NCBI GenBank assembly: GCA_027484425.1 | Contig: JAIXSZ010000068.1 | Coordinates: forward strand, 1-64,000 | Source of the DNA: Sphingobacteriales bacterium | GTDB taxonomy: Bacteria; Bacteroidota; Bacteroidia; Chitinophagales; Chitinophagaceae | Length of the DNA stretch: 64,000 nucleotides | Direction: 5' to 3' | Part shown: piece by piece, positions 8,310-16,140 of the stretch | Position numbering within the stretch: position 1 is the first letter of the stretch | Layout of the letters: each line of letters opens with the position of its first letter | Made by a program: the position numbers and the translations under genes | The notes under the pieces: model-generated | What the model was told of the DNA's origin: nothing | What the model saw: the letters and a program-made list of their open reading frames with translations, nothing else | The model's database searches: none

Positions 8310-9488
8310 CTATGCCAGATAATTCGTCAGCCAGTTGTTCGTTCGCTCTATGTAGTTATCTACATGCAGTGTCTGCGCATCTATTTCTTTAGCCTTGTTT
8401 AGGTGCACTAGTGCCTCCTTATAGTTGCCAGTATAGTACATATATACACCTTCATTTCTTATAGCATCAGCATTGTTGGGGTCTATACTCAGGGCTATAT
8501 CATTGTCTTTTTTACCATCCTCCAGTTCATTCGTTATCATTTTAGCATAGGCTCTGTTGCTATACGCATACTGAAAGTTTTTGTCTATCGCTATAGCCTC
8601 ATCCAGCAGCGGTTTTGCTTTGTCAGGACTATCAAGTATCAAATACGTATACGCAAAATTATTTAAGTTAAATTTGTTCTTCTCACCCGTCAGCAACAGA
8701 TGTTTATAATAGGCTATCGCCTCATCATAGTTCCCTAGTCCAGCCTTTACTGCGGCTATGTTTATCCTATCTACAGAGTTTATATTGCCTATTTTCTGTA
8801 TCTGCTCCTGCAGCAGTCTATCAGCATCCCCATAGTTTTTTAGCATGATGCATGCCGTTACAGCATACTGATATACCTGTTTGTTTTTGGTGCCAGCTTG
8901 TATAATACCTATCATTATCTCATACGACTCTTTATACTTCATCTTGTCAAACAACTCCATCGCTTCATCTAGTTCAATAGGCATTTTTTTTTGCTCCCTA
9001 TATTGTTGCAAGTAGGCACCATCATTATAAGACATATCGCCATTCTTAATGCCAAATGTATTGTTGCTAGGTATTATGTTGTACACAAACACCAATCCAG
9101 ACCACACCACAAACATTAATAAAAAAGCACCTGTCAATCCTTCAGGAGTGTTGCTAAAGTATACAATACCCACAGTTACAAACAGTAGGAGTGAAGCTAT
9201 AGGGCCCGCAAGAATTATCTTATAATTATTTTCCTTTGAGGTACTTACAAAGCTACACAGCCCACCTTTCCACTTCAATGGATTAGTATAGATGTAAAAT
9301 ATAAATCTTCCTAGTCTTACCTTCAGGCTATTGTCCTCATTGCCATACGATCCTAGAAATACAGCCACATTTGCTGGTGTATAAAAATAAGCGGCTACGG
9401 CATGCCCCATCTCATGAACAAAGGTTGTAACCCCTCGTATCAAAAATATCGCTAATAATGTGCTTGCCACTAGTAGTATCCAATCCAT
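8310..9488 (-). CDS. M50-like membrane zinc protease with TPR repeats
   Basis: This encodes 392 residues. The first membrane helix leads into HEMGH at residues 25-29, the HExxH zinc-binding motif in the place used by site-2-type (M50) intramembrane proteases. Further membrane helices lie at about 88-110 and 118-140, followed by YNIIPSNN, which resembles the second M50 motif, though the usual Asp-Gly pair is displaced. From about residue 170 the protein is a soluble TPR domain (AYSNRAYAKM, NADAIRNEGVYMYYTGNYKEAL). It is probably a zinc peptidase or a related dead scaffold in the inner membrane with a protein-binding arm. Substrate is unknown. Confidence 0.65.
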   Translation of the reverse strand: MDWILLVASTLLAIFLIRGVTTFVHEMGHAVAAYFYTPANVAVFLGSYGNEDNSLKVRLGRFIFYIYTNPLKWKGGLCSFVSTSKENNYKIILAGPIASLLLFVTVGIVYFSNTPEGLTGAFLLMFVVWSGLVFVYNIIPSNNTFGIKNGDMSYNDGAYLQQYREQKKMPIELDEAMELFDKMKYKESYEIMIGIIQAGTKNKQVYQYAVTACIMLKNYGDADRLLQEQIQKIGNINSVDRINIAAVKAGLGNYDEAIAYYKHLLLTGEKNKFNLNNFAYTYLILDSPDKAKPLLDEAIAIDKNFQYAYSNRAYAKMITNELEDGKKDNDIALSIDPNNADAIRNEGVYMYYTGNYKEALVHLNKAKEIDAQTLHVDNYIERTNNWLTNYLA

Positions 9489-9536
9489 GGGTTTGTAGAT
9501 TAAGGAGTAAACTTAAGTTATTTCTAATATTATTTC

Positions 9537-10004
9537 TCACAAAACAGTCTCCCATCCAGGTCCAAGTTTTATATGCGGTTCTGGTGCTAAGTCCTTCATA
9601 TGATTTAATAAAATTGGGTTTTCACCCCTGGTAATTCTTTTATGCATATCCAGCAAGGTGTTCAAATGAAATGCCACATCATCATTTTGGGTATTGTTAT
9701 TGGTTTTAAGTAATGCCATCGCTTTTTGCGCCGCTTTCCAAAAGAAAACTCTATTCATTGGGGCAAAGGTTCTTAAGTCGAAATTCAACATTATATGCTC
9801 CTCCTGTCTTATGATGCCACCATATCCATTATACGTATCTCCCTTTTCTTCTCTGTATACATACTTTTCTAAATAGTCATAAAACGCCTCTGCTCCTTCT
9901 ATTGTTTTCAGTTCATCTGTTATTCTTTCTAACATATCAGTCATCGACGAAAATCTTTTCGCAAATACACGTCCATCTTCTAATGTCCAAAACGCTGATG
10001 CCAT
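9537..10004 (-). CDS. Hypothetical protein
   Basis: This encodes 155 residues from the ATG at 10004; the frame continues upstream to a TTG at 10043, which is less likely. There is no signal peptide. Conserved-looking segments are YNGYGGIIRQEEH, NFDLRTFAPMNRVFFWKAAQKA and a C-terminal KLGPGWE. The compact soluble form and the setting resemble immunity-type genes, but no family is recognised. It lies 48 bases upstream of the M50-like/TPR gene on the same strand. Confidence 0.5.
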   Translation of the reverse strand: MASAFWTLEDGRVFAKRFSSMTDMLERITDELKTIEGAEAFYDYLEKYVYREEKGDTYNGYGGIIRQEEHIMLNFDLRTFAPMNRVFFWKAAQKAMALLKTNNNTQNDDVAFHLNTLLDMHKRITRGENPILLNHMKDLAPEPHIKLGPGWETVL

Positions 10005-10071
10005 CAGTACACAATCCTTATTTACTAAATGTAAGAAATACAAATGAGGTACAAAATACTAAACCTAAATT

Positions 10072-10209
10072 CCCCACTCGTCCCCGTTTGCAACGGGGAT
10101 GCCATGGAATGGCGTTTGCAACGCCAGTAATAATTAACCTTTATCTTACCCCCATCTGGTCCGAGCGTCTCGCTCGGTCCTTCCTTTTGCAAGCGTCGCG
10201 CTTGCGAAA
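10072..10209. repeat. REP-like interspersed repeat, complete modules A+B (copy 3)
   Basis: This is the best-formed copy. Hairpins are CCCCGTT-TGC-AACGGGG, GGCGTT-TGC-AACGCC, GGTCCGAGCG-TCT-CGCTCGG and GCAAGCG-TCG-CGCTTGC, in that order. Short linkers separate them, including TAATTAACCTTTAT, which is also seen in copy 2. Confidence 0.8.
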
Positions 10210-10326
10210 AAAGACTCGATTTGATACCTTTAGTCCAAGTTTATCCGGCGGTACGCACTTCTCCTTCCATCTCCCTCCCTACATAATATTATCCCCAATA
10301 TTACGTTGTACTAACAAACAATACTT

Positions 10327-10812
10327 ATGTCAAAATTTATACTTCCCCTCTGCATTATATTATTTGCTATCTCCTCCTGTTGCAAGAAGATAGCTTGTGT
10401 TGAAAACAAAACTATAATGGTAACGTTTCATGGCTTTACCAAAGCAGAGGTAGATACTATTTATACCACTGGCTATTCGCTCGGCTCTGGTTTTACAATC
10501 GTTGGGCGTCCCCAGCAAAGAGATACAGCCATGCATGACATTTCCACTCCCGACAGCGTCTATTCACTATTCATTAGTGCGCAGTATAACGGCTTTACTA
10601 GCTATAGTGCCTACGGTCTATATGACGACTACGAATGGAAGCTTTACATCCCTGCCACCGGTAAAACCATAACTATTCACAATTATGGCTATAGCACATA
10701 CCGTTGCAGCAATGGCTGCGGCTTCCGCAAGGGCCAAGAAGTAAAGACCCTTTCTACCTGCTCCCTCGATAACACCACCACACCAGTAGGCAGTATCAAA
10801 ATTTACAAATAG
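10327..10812 (+). CDS. Hypothetical lipoprotein
   Basis: This encodes 161 residues. A signal sequence ends in the lipobox ISSC (residues 15-18), followed by CKK, a common bacteroidete lipoprotein start. The mature domain is polar and beta-rich, with several paired cysteines near the C-terminus (YRCSNGCG, LSTCSLD). The function is not recognised. It is flanked on both sides by the hairpin repeats, and no clear promoter box is seen. Confidence 0.6.
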   Translation: MSKFILPLCIILFAISSCCKKIACVENKTIMVTFHGFTKAEVDTIYTTGYSLGSGFTIVGRPQQRDTAMHDISTPDSVYSLFISAQYNGFTSYSAYGLYDDYEWKLYIPATGKTITIHNYGYSTYRCSNGCGFRKGQEVKTLSTCSLDNTTTPVGSIKIYK

Positions 10813-10848
10813 TAATCACATTACGTTAATCCCACCAGCCAGCTCCGT

Positions 10849-10906
10849 CCCCACTCGTCCTTGTTTGCAACGAGGATGCCACGGAACGGCGTTTGCAACG
10901 CCAGTA
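10849..10906. repeat. REP-like interspersed repeat, module A only (copy 4)
   Basis: It carries the CCCACTCGTCC start, the GTTTGCAAC hairpin pair and the CGCCAGTA end. The compensating pair CTTGTT/AACGAGG shows that stem pairing is only partly kept in the first hairpin. Confidence 0.7.
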
Positions 10907-10971
10907 GCCCTTCTGTTCCTATTGGCTCGCTATTATTGATGAAGGGTAGGTTTTGTTTTTTGTTTTTTACT

Positions 10972-10979
10972 TAACTTTG
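10972..10979 (+). promoter_or_regulatory. -7 promoter box TAACTTTG of the toxin-antitoxin operon
   Basis: A TAnnTTTG box ends four bases before the antitoxin ATG at 10984. This again implies a leaderless or very short leader. Confidence 0.55.
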
Positions 10980-10983
10980 TTAC

Positions 10984-11226
10984 ATGGTAACCAGCTATCG
11001 TTTAAACGCTAATGAGCTTTCAATGGATGTATTGAATGCAATACGTTTGTTGTTTAAAGATAAGGAGATCGAAATTAATGTATCTGAGGCTTTCGACGAA
11101 ACTGAATATTTACTAGCATCTACTGCCAATAAGGAGCAAATCATGGCTTCCATCAGAGAATTGGAAGAAGGAAAAGGGGTTGAAATGACTATCGAAGAAC
11201 TTCAAAGAAAATTCATTGCTAAATGA
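10984..11226 (+). CDS. Antitoxin of a YoeB-type module
   Basis: This encodes 80 residues. The N-terminal MVTSYRLNANELSMDVLNAI is a strand-helix segment likely to form the dimer and DNA-binding part. A linker with DETEYLLAS follows, and then a helical, charged C-terminus (about 50-80) that would wrap the toxin. Its ATGA stop overlaps the start of the toxin gene by four bases, the classic coupling for type II modules. Such antitoxins usually repress their own promoter, here the box at 10972. The family is assigned by context more than by motif. Confidence 0.75.
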   Translation: MVTSYRLNANELSMDVLNAIRLLFKDKEIEINVSEAFDETEYLLASTANKEQIMASIRELEEGKGVEMTIEELQRKFIAK

Positions 11227-11483
11227 AGCCAGTCACCCTGAGCACAAATGCTATTAAGCATTTGGAAGAATGGAAAAATTCTGACCCTAAATTATTGGCA
11301 AAAATTGTTTCACTTATTGCAGAAACTGCTATTGATCCGTTCAAAGGTACAGGAAAGCCTGAACCATTAAAACATGAACTAAAAGGTAAATGGTCAAGAA
11401 GGATCAACCATGAACACAGATTAGTCTACGAGGTAAAGGAGAATTCAATTTGGATTATATCTTGTAGATACCATTACGAATAG
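11223..11483 (+). CDS. YoeB/Txe-family mRNA interferase toxin
   Basis: This encodes 86 residues, the usual YoeB length. The family pattern is complete: EEWKNSDPKLLAKI near the N-terminus, PFKGTGKPEPLKHELKG, then the catalytic block KWSRRINHEHRLVYEV with Arg, Glu and His residues of the RelE fold, and the C-terminal ISCRYHYE. Free toxin cleaves ribosome-bound mRNA and halts translation. Nothing suggests inactivation. Confidence 0.88.
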   Translation: MKPVTLSTNAIKHLEEWKNSDPKLLAKIVSLIAETAIDPFKGTGKPEPLKHELKGKWSRRINHEHRLVYEVKENSIWIISCRYHYE

Positions 11484-11503
11484 GCTTTAATGTTACGTCC
11501 TTA

Positions 11504-11562
11504 CCCCTACTAGTCCGAGCGGCTTGCTCGGTTCACTTTTCTGCAAGAGTCGCTCTTGCGAA
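11504..11562. repeat. REP-like interspersed repeat, module B only (copy 5)
   Basis: Hairpins are CCGAGC-GGCTT-GCTCGG and GCAAGAG-TCG-CTCTTGC. The second stem differs from copy 3 (GCAAGCG/CGCTTGC) by a compensated base pair, a sign that the hairpin itself is maintained. Confidence 0.7.
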
Positions 11563-11800
11563 AAAAATGTGGATAAGATACACTCTGCCACACCCCACTT
11601 TGGCTCGTTATTTGTGGCATAGGGTAGGGGATATGTGGTATTAAATAAGTAGGTCACTTAACCCCCCCCACAGCAATACCCACATTTTATTCATCTACAA
11701 CAATAACCACCCATCGCCGCCATGAAACCAAACGTATTATACTATAACACATCAATATAAATTACCTTATCAATATTCGAACAGTAATTTCATGCAAAAT

Positions 11801-12996
11801 GGAATAGTATTGATAATCAATCACTTACACCCAAAAACACAGGAAACAACCGGAAACAAACCGGAAAATCTTCAACACATATACAAAAAATATCCGTACT
11901 AACCGTATTTCATTTAACCCATAAACCTGAAAAATTAAGATGTCTACTACCCATAACCCACCACAGAAAATACACATCAATAAATACCGCTACATCACTC
12001 ATTTTACCCCTCACAACCGGAAAAGTGAATAGTATTGATAATCAACCACTTATGCGCCAAAACATAGGAAACAACCGGAAACAGACCGGAAAATCGTCAA
12101 TACACATACCAAAAATATCCGTACTAACTGTATTTCAATCAACCCATCAACCTAAAAAATAATGATGTCTACTACCCATAACCCACCACAGAAAATACAC
12201 ATAAATAAAAACCACTACATCACCCATTTCACCCCTCACAACCGGAAAAGTGAATAGTATTGATTATCAACCACTTATGCACCAAAACATAGGAAACAAC
12301 CGGAAACAAACCGGAAAATCCAGTAAACACATAGCAAAAATATCCGTACTAACTGTATTTCAATCAACCCATAAACCTAAAAAACTATGATGCCTACTAC
12401 CCATCATCCACCACAGAAAATACACATAAATAAATACCGATACATCACCCATTCCACCCCTCACAACCGGAAAAATGAATAGCATTGATAATCAACCACT
12501 TATGCACCAAAACATAGGAAACAACCGGAAACAGACCGGAAAAGTCGGCAACACATATACCAAAAATATCCGTACTAACTGTATTCCATTTAACCCATAA
12601 ACCTAAAAAACTATGATGCCTACTACCCATCATCCACCACAGAAAATACACATCAATAAATACCGCTACATCACCCATTTCACCCCTCACAACCGGAAAA
12701 GTGAATACCATTGATAATCAATCACTTACACCCAAAAACATAGGAAACAACCGGAAACAGACCGGAAAATCGGCAACACACATACCAAAAATATCCGTAC
12801 TAACTCTATTGCAATTAACCCATAATCCTAAAAAATTGTGATGCCTACTGCCTGTCACACACTACAGAAAATAAACATCAACAAATACTGCTACATCACC
12901 CATTCCGCTCATAACAACCGGAAAAATGAATAGCATTGATTATCAACTACTTATGCACCAAAACATAGGAAACAACCGGCAACAAACCGGCAAAAC
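11801..12996. repeat. 225-bp tandem repeat array, about 5.3 units
   Basis: The anchor AGGAAACAACCGG recurs at 11841, 12066, 12291, 12516, 12742 and 12967, a period of 225, 225, 225, 226 and 225 bases. Each unit has a near-palindrome TTGATWATCAA, the segment CACTTATGCACC (variable), two or three CCGGAAA motifs about 11 bases apart, ATATCCGTACTAAC, and a G-poor stretch of about 120 bases. The + strand is strongly A/C-rich throughout. It is not coding: the minus-strand frames are broken by stops. The array lies between the 3' ends of two convergent genes. The bases 11563-11800 before it show no gene. Confidence 0.92.
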
Positions 12997-13048
12997 ATAT
13001 TAGTTGCCATAGCTATTTAGCGAAAGCTACAGAAATGAATAATTAACC

Positions 13049-14338
13049 TTATAACAGCTTCCCAAACCGCTCAAAAAAAGCTTTTTCCAGCATTTCCCTA
13101 TGCATAGGAGCCGCAATACCAGTCAGCAGCCGCGCACGTTGCTCCATATTTTTTCCATATAGGTTCACCACGCCATGTTCAGTAGCCACATAGTGTATGT
13201 GCCCTCTAGTGGTCACCACACCCGCACCCGGTTTTAGTTGCGGCACTATCCTCGATATACCCTTGCCGGTCATTGATGGCAGCGCTATTATGGGCTTGCC
13301 ACCATCGCTCAGGGCAGCACCCCGCATAAAATCCATCTGACCACCTATACCCGAGTACTGGTAAGTACCTATCGAGTCTGCACACACCTGCCCTGTCAGG
13401 TCTATCTCTATAGCACTGTTTATAGCAGCCACCTTGGGGTTCATCCTAATGATGTGGGTATCATTCACAAACGATACATTCATACAGTTTACATACGGAT
13501 TATCATGCACAAAATCATATACTTTTTTGGTTCCCAGCACAAACGAACTCACTATTTTGCCCGGCTCCACCTTCTTCAGGCTATTGTTTATGGCTCCGCT
13601 TTGCACCAGTGGTATCACCCCGTCCGAGAACATCTCCGTATGCACACCCAGGTTCTTGTGGTGTGTCAGTTGCCGCAGCACTGCATCCGGTATAGCACCT
13701 ATACCCATTTGCAGCGTCGCACCATCCTCTATCAGCGATGCCACCTGCCTGCCTATACTGTCAGTCACAGCGTCAGTTTTGGCACTGTAGTCTACCTCAG
13801 GCAGTGGGGTGTCTTCCCATATCGCCGCCGCAAACTTCGACACATGCACAAAACCCTCACCTAGCACTCTCGGCATTTGTGGGTTCACCTGGGCTATCAC
13901 TATTCGTGCATTTTTCACCGCACTTATAGCCACATCTGCCGATGTGCCCAGTGTGCAGTATCCATGCCTATCTGGCGGCGACACCTGCACCATAGCCACA
14001 TCCAGTGGCAGTATCCCTTTATCAAACAGTCGGGGTATCTCACTCAGAAACACAGGTACATAGCCACCATGACCGCTATTCGCCCACCCCCTCACATTAT
14101 CCGATACAAACAACGAATTAAGATAAAAACTGTTCAGTACCTCAGCATGGTTCCAGTCTATAGCCCCGTAGGTCGATATAGCTACTATCTCCACATTGTT
14201 GATCTCATTGACCCTTTTCAGCAGCGCATTTATCAGGGCTATAGGGGTGGCAGCACTGCCATGCATAAACACTCTATTTCCTGTTTGTATGAGCTTCACT
14301 GCCTCATGGGCAGTAGTGTATTCTAGTATTGCAGACAT
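13049..14338 (-). CDS. Acetyl-CoA hydrolase/transferase family protein (4-hydroxybutyrate CoA-transferase-like)
   Basis: This encodes 429 residues, typical of Cat1/AbfT-type family I CoA-transferases. The catalytic glutamate lies in VHTEMFSDG (Glu235), which forms the glutamyl-CoA thioester. The CoA-binding block is GIGGQMDFMRGA, followed by SRIVPQLKPGAGVVTTRGHIHYVATEHGVV. It moves CoA between acetate, butyrate or related acids, or hydrolyses the thioester; the exact acid cannot be read. The GSAATPIALINAL segment at the N-terminus is also family-typical. It is monocistronic, with the tandem array just beyond its 3' end. Confidence 0.88.
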   Translation of the reverse strand: MSAILEYTTAHEAVKLIQTGNRVFMHGSAATPIALINALLKRVNEINNVEIVAISTYGAIDWNHAEVLNSFYLNSLFVSDNVRGWANSGHGGYVPVFLSEIPRLFDKGILPLDVAMVQVSPPDRHGYCTLGTSADVAISAVKNARIVIAQVNPQMPRVLGEGFVHVSKFAAAIWEDTPLPEVDYSAKTDAVTDSIGRQVASLIEDGATLQMGIGAIPDAVLRQLTHHKNLGVHTEMFSDGVIPLVQSGAINNSLKKVEPGKIVSSFVLGTKKVYDFVHDNPYVNCMNVSFVNDTHIIRMNPKVAAINSAIEIDLTGQVCADSIGTYQYSGIGGQMDFMRGAALSDGGKPIIALPSMTGKGISRIVPQLKPGAGVVTTRGHIHYVATEHGVVNLYGKNMEQRARLLTGIAAPMHREMLEKAFFERFGKLL

Positions 14339-14436
14339 GTTGGTTCTTACTTTGTTACTTCGGTTCTAGTGTAAAGTTATCTGTTTTGTAACGGCGCTCA
14401 TGTTAATGTTAGGGCACATATTGCCTAAAATTGTTG

Positions 14437-14580
14437 TACTTTGTGTAAGCTAGCGGGTATTAGCTTACGCAGGCATCAAAAGTATACATTCACCTAGGCG
14501 CAAAGCCTGACGGTAGTCACTCGGCACTTTTTATCGATTACTTACCTTCGTTCCTTGCACCCACTACCACGCTCAAAGCC
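14437..14580 (+). promoter_or_regulatory. Promoter-like box and structured leader upstream of mlaE
   Basis: TACTTTG (14437-14443) resembles the -7 box with one base missing from the spacer. It is followed at once by an 8-bp hairpin, GTAAGCTA (14445-14452) with TAGCTTAC (14461-14468), and by a small AGGC-GCAAA-GCCT hairpin. The leader of about 140 bases is long for this genome. No known riboswitch class fits convincingly. Confidence 0.35.
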
Positions 14581-14585
14581 ACTAT

Positions 14586-15356
14586 ATGAAGTTACCCGTA
14601 AATCTTTCAGACTTTCTGCGCGAGGCGGGCTCTTTGGCTTTGTTCGTATCCCGTTTTGTCACAGAGCTTTTTCATCCACATCAGGAGTGGCGTCAGTTTG
14701 TTAGGCAGTGTTTTGTCATCGGTGTTCAGTCTTTTGCGCTTATTGGTATCACCGGGTTTATAATGGGTTTGGTACTCACCATGCAGCTCCGTCCTTCGCT
14801 CATGTCTTATGGTGTCGAGGCTCAATTGCCGGTTATGGTAGGGCTTGCCATCGTACGCGAGATAGGACCAGTCATCACTGCGCTCATTTTTGCAGGCAAG
14901 ATCAGCTCTGGTATAGGTGCCGAGCTGGGTTCTATGAAGGTCACAGAGCAGATAGATGCTATGGAGGTCTCAGGCACCAATCCTTTCAGGTATTTGGTCG
15001 TTACGCGCGTATTGGCTACTACAGTTATGCTGCCCATACTCACCGTCCTGTCTGATGCCATCTCGCTTTATGGCTCTTATTTAGGGGTCAATATCAAAGG
15101 GCATACCAGCCTTACGCTGTTTTTCTTTCAGGTATTCCATACATTGACTTATAGCGATGTCCTGCCGGCTATGATAAAAACCTTGTTTTTCGGTTTTGCC
15201 ATAGGTATCATAGGCTGCTACAAAGGCTATAACTCGCAGAAGGGAACTGAGGGCGTTGGCAAGTCTGCCAACGCGGCTGTCGTTATATCATCATTGCTTA
15301 TTTTCATTATAGATCTTATTACCGTACAAATCACAGACCTCTTAGGCCTCAACTAA
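14586..15356 (+). CDS. mlaE: MlaE-type lipid ABC transporter permease
   Basis: This encodes 256 residues of the MlaE/YrbE permease family, the inner-membrane core of the MCE transporter that moves phospholipids between the inner and outer membranes. Landmarks are the amphipathic N-terminal helix, GFIMGLVLTMQ, the REIGPVITALIFAGKISSGIGAELGSM block that contacts the ATPase, and the C-terminal GCYKGYNSQKGTEGVG followed by a last membrane helix. It is the first gene of an mlaE-mlaF-mlaD operon, 22 bases before mlaF. Confidence 0.92.
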   Translation: MKLPVNLSDFLREAGSLALFVSRFVTELFHPHQEWRQFVRQCFVIGVQSFALIGITGFIMGLVLTMQLRPSLMSYGVEAQLPVMVGLAIVREIGPVITALIFAGKISSGIGAELGSMKVTEQIDAMEVSGTNPFRYLVVTRVLATTVMLPILTVLSDAISLYGSYLGVNIKGHTSLTLFFFQVFHTLTYSDVLPAMIKTLFFGFAIGIIGCYKGYNSQKGTEGVGKSANAAVVISSLLIFIIDLITVQITDLLGLN

Positions 15357-15378
15357 CAAAAAGTAGCATAGCATAATT

Positions 15379-16134
15379 TTGGATAACAACACTTCACATA
15401 TCCCCACAGATCCGGTTATTCGCATCTCCCACCTGCACAAGCAGTTTGGAAGCAAGGTAGTGCTCAACGATTTCTCCCTCGATCTTCGTCGTGGCGAAAG
15501 CATTGTAGTGTTGGGGCGATCAGGTAGCGGGAAGTCTGTATTAATAAAATGCCTTATTGGGTTGTATATGCCCGATGGGGGTAGTATCAGCATTTTAGGC
15601 AAAGACACCAGTCAGCTAGACCATGAAGGATTAGATACTATGCGTGCGCATGTAGGTTTTCTATTTCAAAGTAATGCCCTCTACGACTCAATGACAGTTC
15701 GCGAAAATCTGGAATTCCCCATGAGGCATCACCTCAAGAATATCAGTAAAGAAGATGCCAATAAACGGGTAATGGAGGCATTGACTAATGTAGGTTTGGC
15801 ACATACCGTAGATATGATGCCTTCTGAACTATCGGGCGGTATGCAAAAACGAGTAGCCTTGGCGCGTACGCTTATCCTCAATCCCGAGATTATGTTATAT
15901 GACGAACCTACAACCGGACTTGACCCCGTAACTGGTAAAGAAATAAGTACCCTAATGACAGAAATTCAGCGCATTTACAATACATCTTCCATCATTATTT
16001 CGCACGATATGAAGTGTGTAGAGCGCACTGCCGATAGAATTGCAGTGTTAATAGATGGCACCTGTTATGCGCTGGGTACTTACGACGAATTACAACAATC
16101 GAACGATCAAAACATTAAACAATTTTTTGAATAA
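15379..16134 (+). CDS. mlaF: MlaF-type ABC transporter ATP-binding protein
   Basis: This encodes 251 residues. Walker A is GRSGSGKS (about residue 51), the Q-loop is FLFQSNALYDSMTV, the signature is ELSGGMQKRVALAR, Walker B is IMLYDEPTTGLDP, and the H-loop is IIISHD. It powers phospholipid transfer with MlaE and MlaD. No ATG lies near the conserved N-terminus. TTG at 15379 gives LDNNTSH before the first strand VIRISHLHKQFG and is the best start. It ends six bases before mlaD. Confidence 0.92.
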   Translation: MDNNTSHIPTDPVIRISHLHKQFGSKVVLNDFSLDLRRGESIVVLGRSGSGKSVLIKCLIGLYMPDGGSISILGKDTSQLDHEGLDTMRAHVGFLFQSNALYDSMTVRENLEFPMRHHLKNISKEDANKRVMEALTNVGLAHTVDMMPSELSGGMQKRVALARTLILNPEIMLYDEPTTGLDPVTGKEISTLMTEIQRIYNTSSIIISHDMKCVERTADRIAVLIDGTCYALGTYDELQQSNDQNIKQFFE

Positions 16135-16140
16135 CGACTT

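Noticed and set aside
9902-10393. 163-residue plus-strand open frame
   Set aside because: It runs across the antisense of the 9537-10004 gene, a complete hairpin repeat and the start of the lipoprotein gene; it has no conserved features.
12445-12711. 88-residue minus-strand open frame in the tandem array
   Set aside because: It follows from one repeat copy lacking stops; the other copies break the frame and no ribosome site or protein family fits.
11801-12996. CRISPR array
   Set aside because: The repeated unit is 225 bases with similarity along its whole length, not short repeats separated by unique spacers, and no cas genes are near.
14490-14540. GEMM-type c-di-GMP riboswitch (GCGCAAAGCC resembles its core)
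   Set aside because: The upstream stem with the GNRA-type loop and the paired second helix are not present at the right distances; the match is limited to about ten bases.
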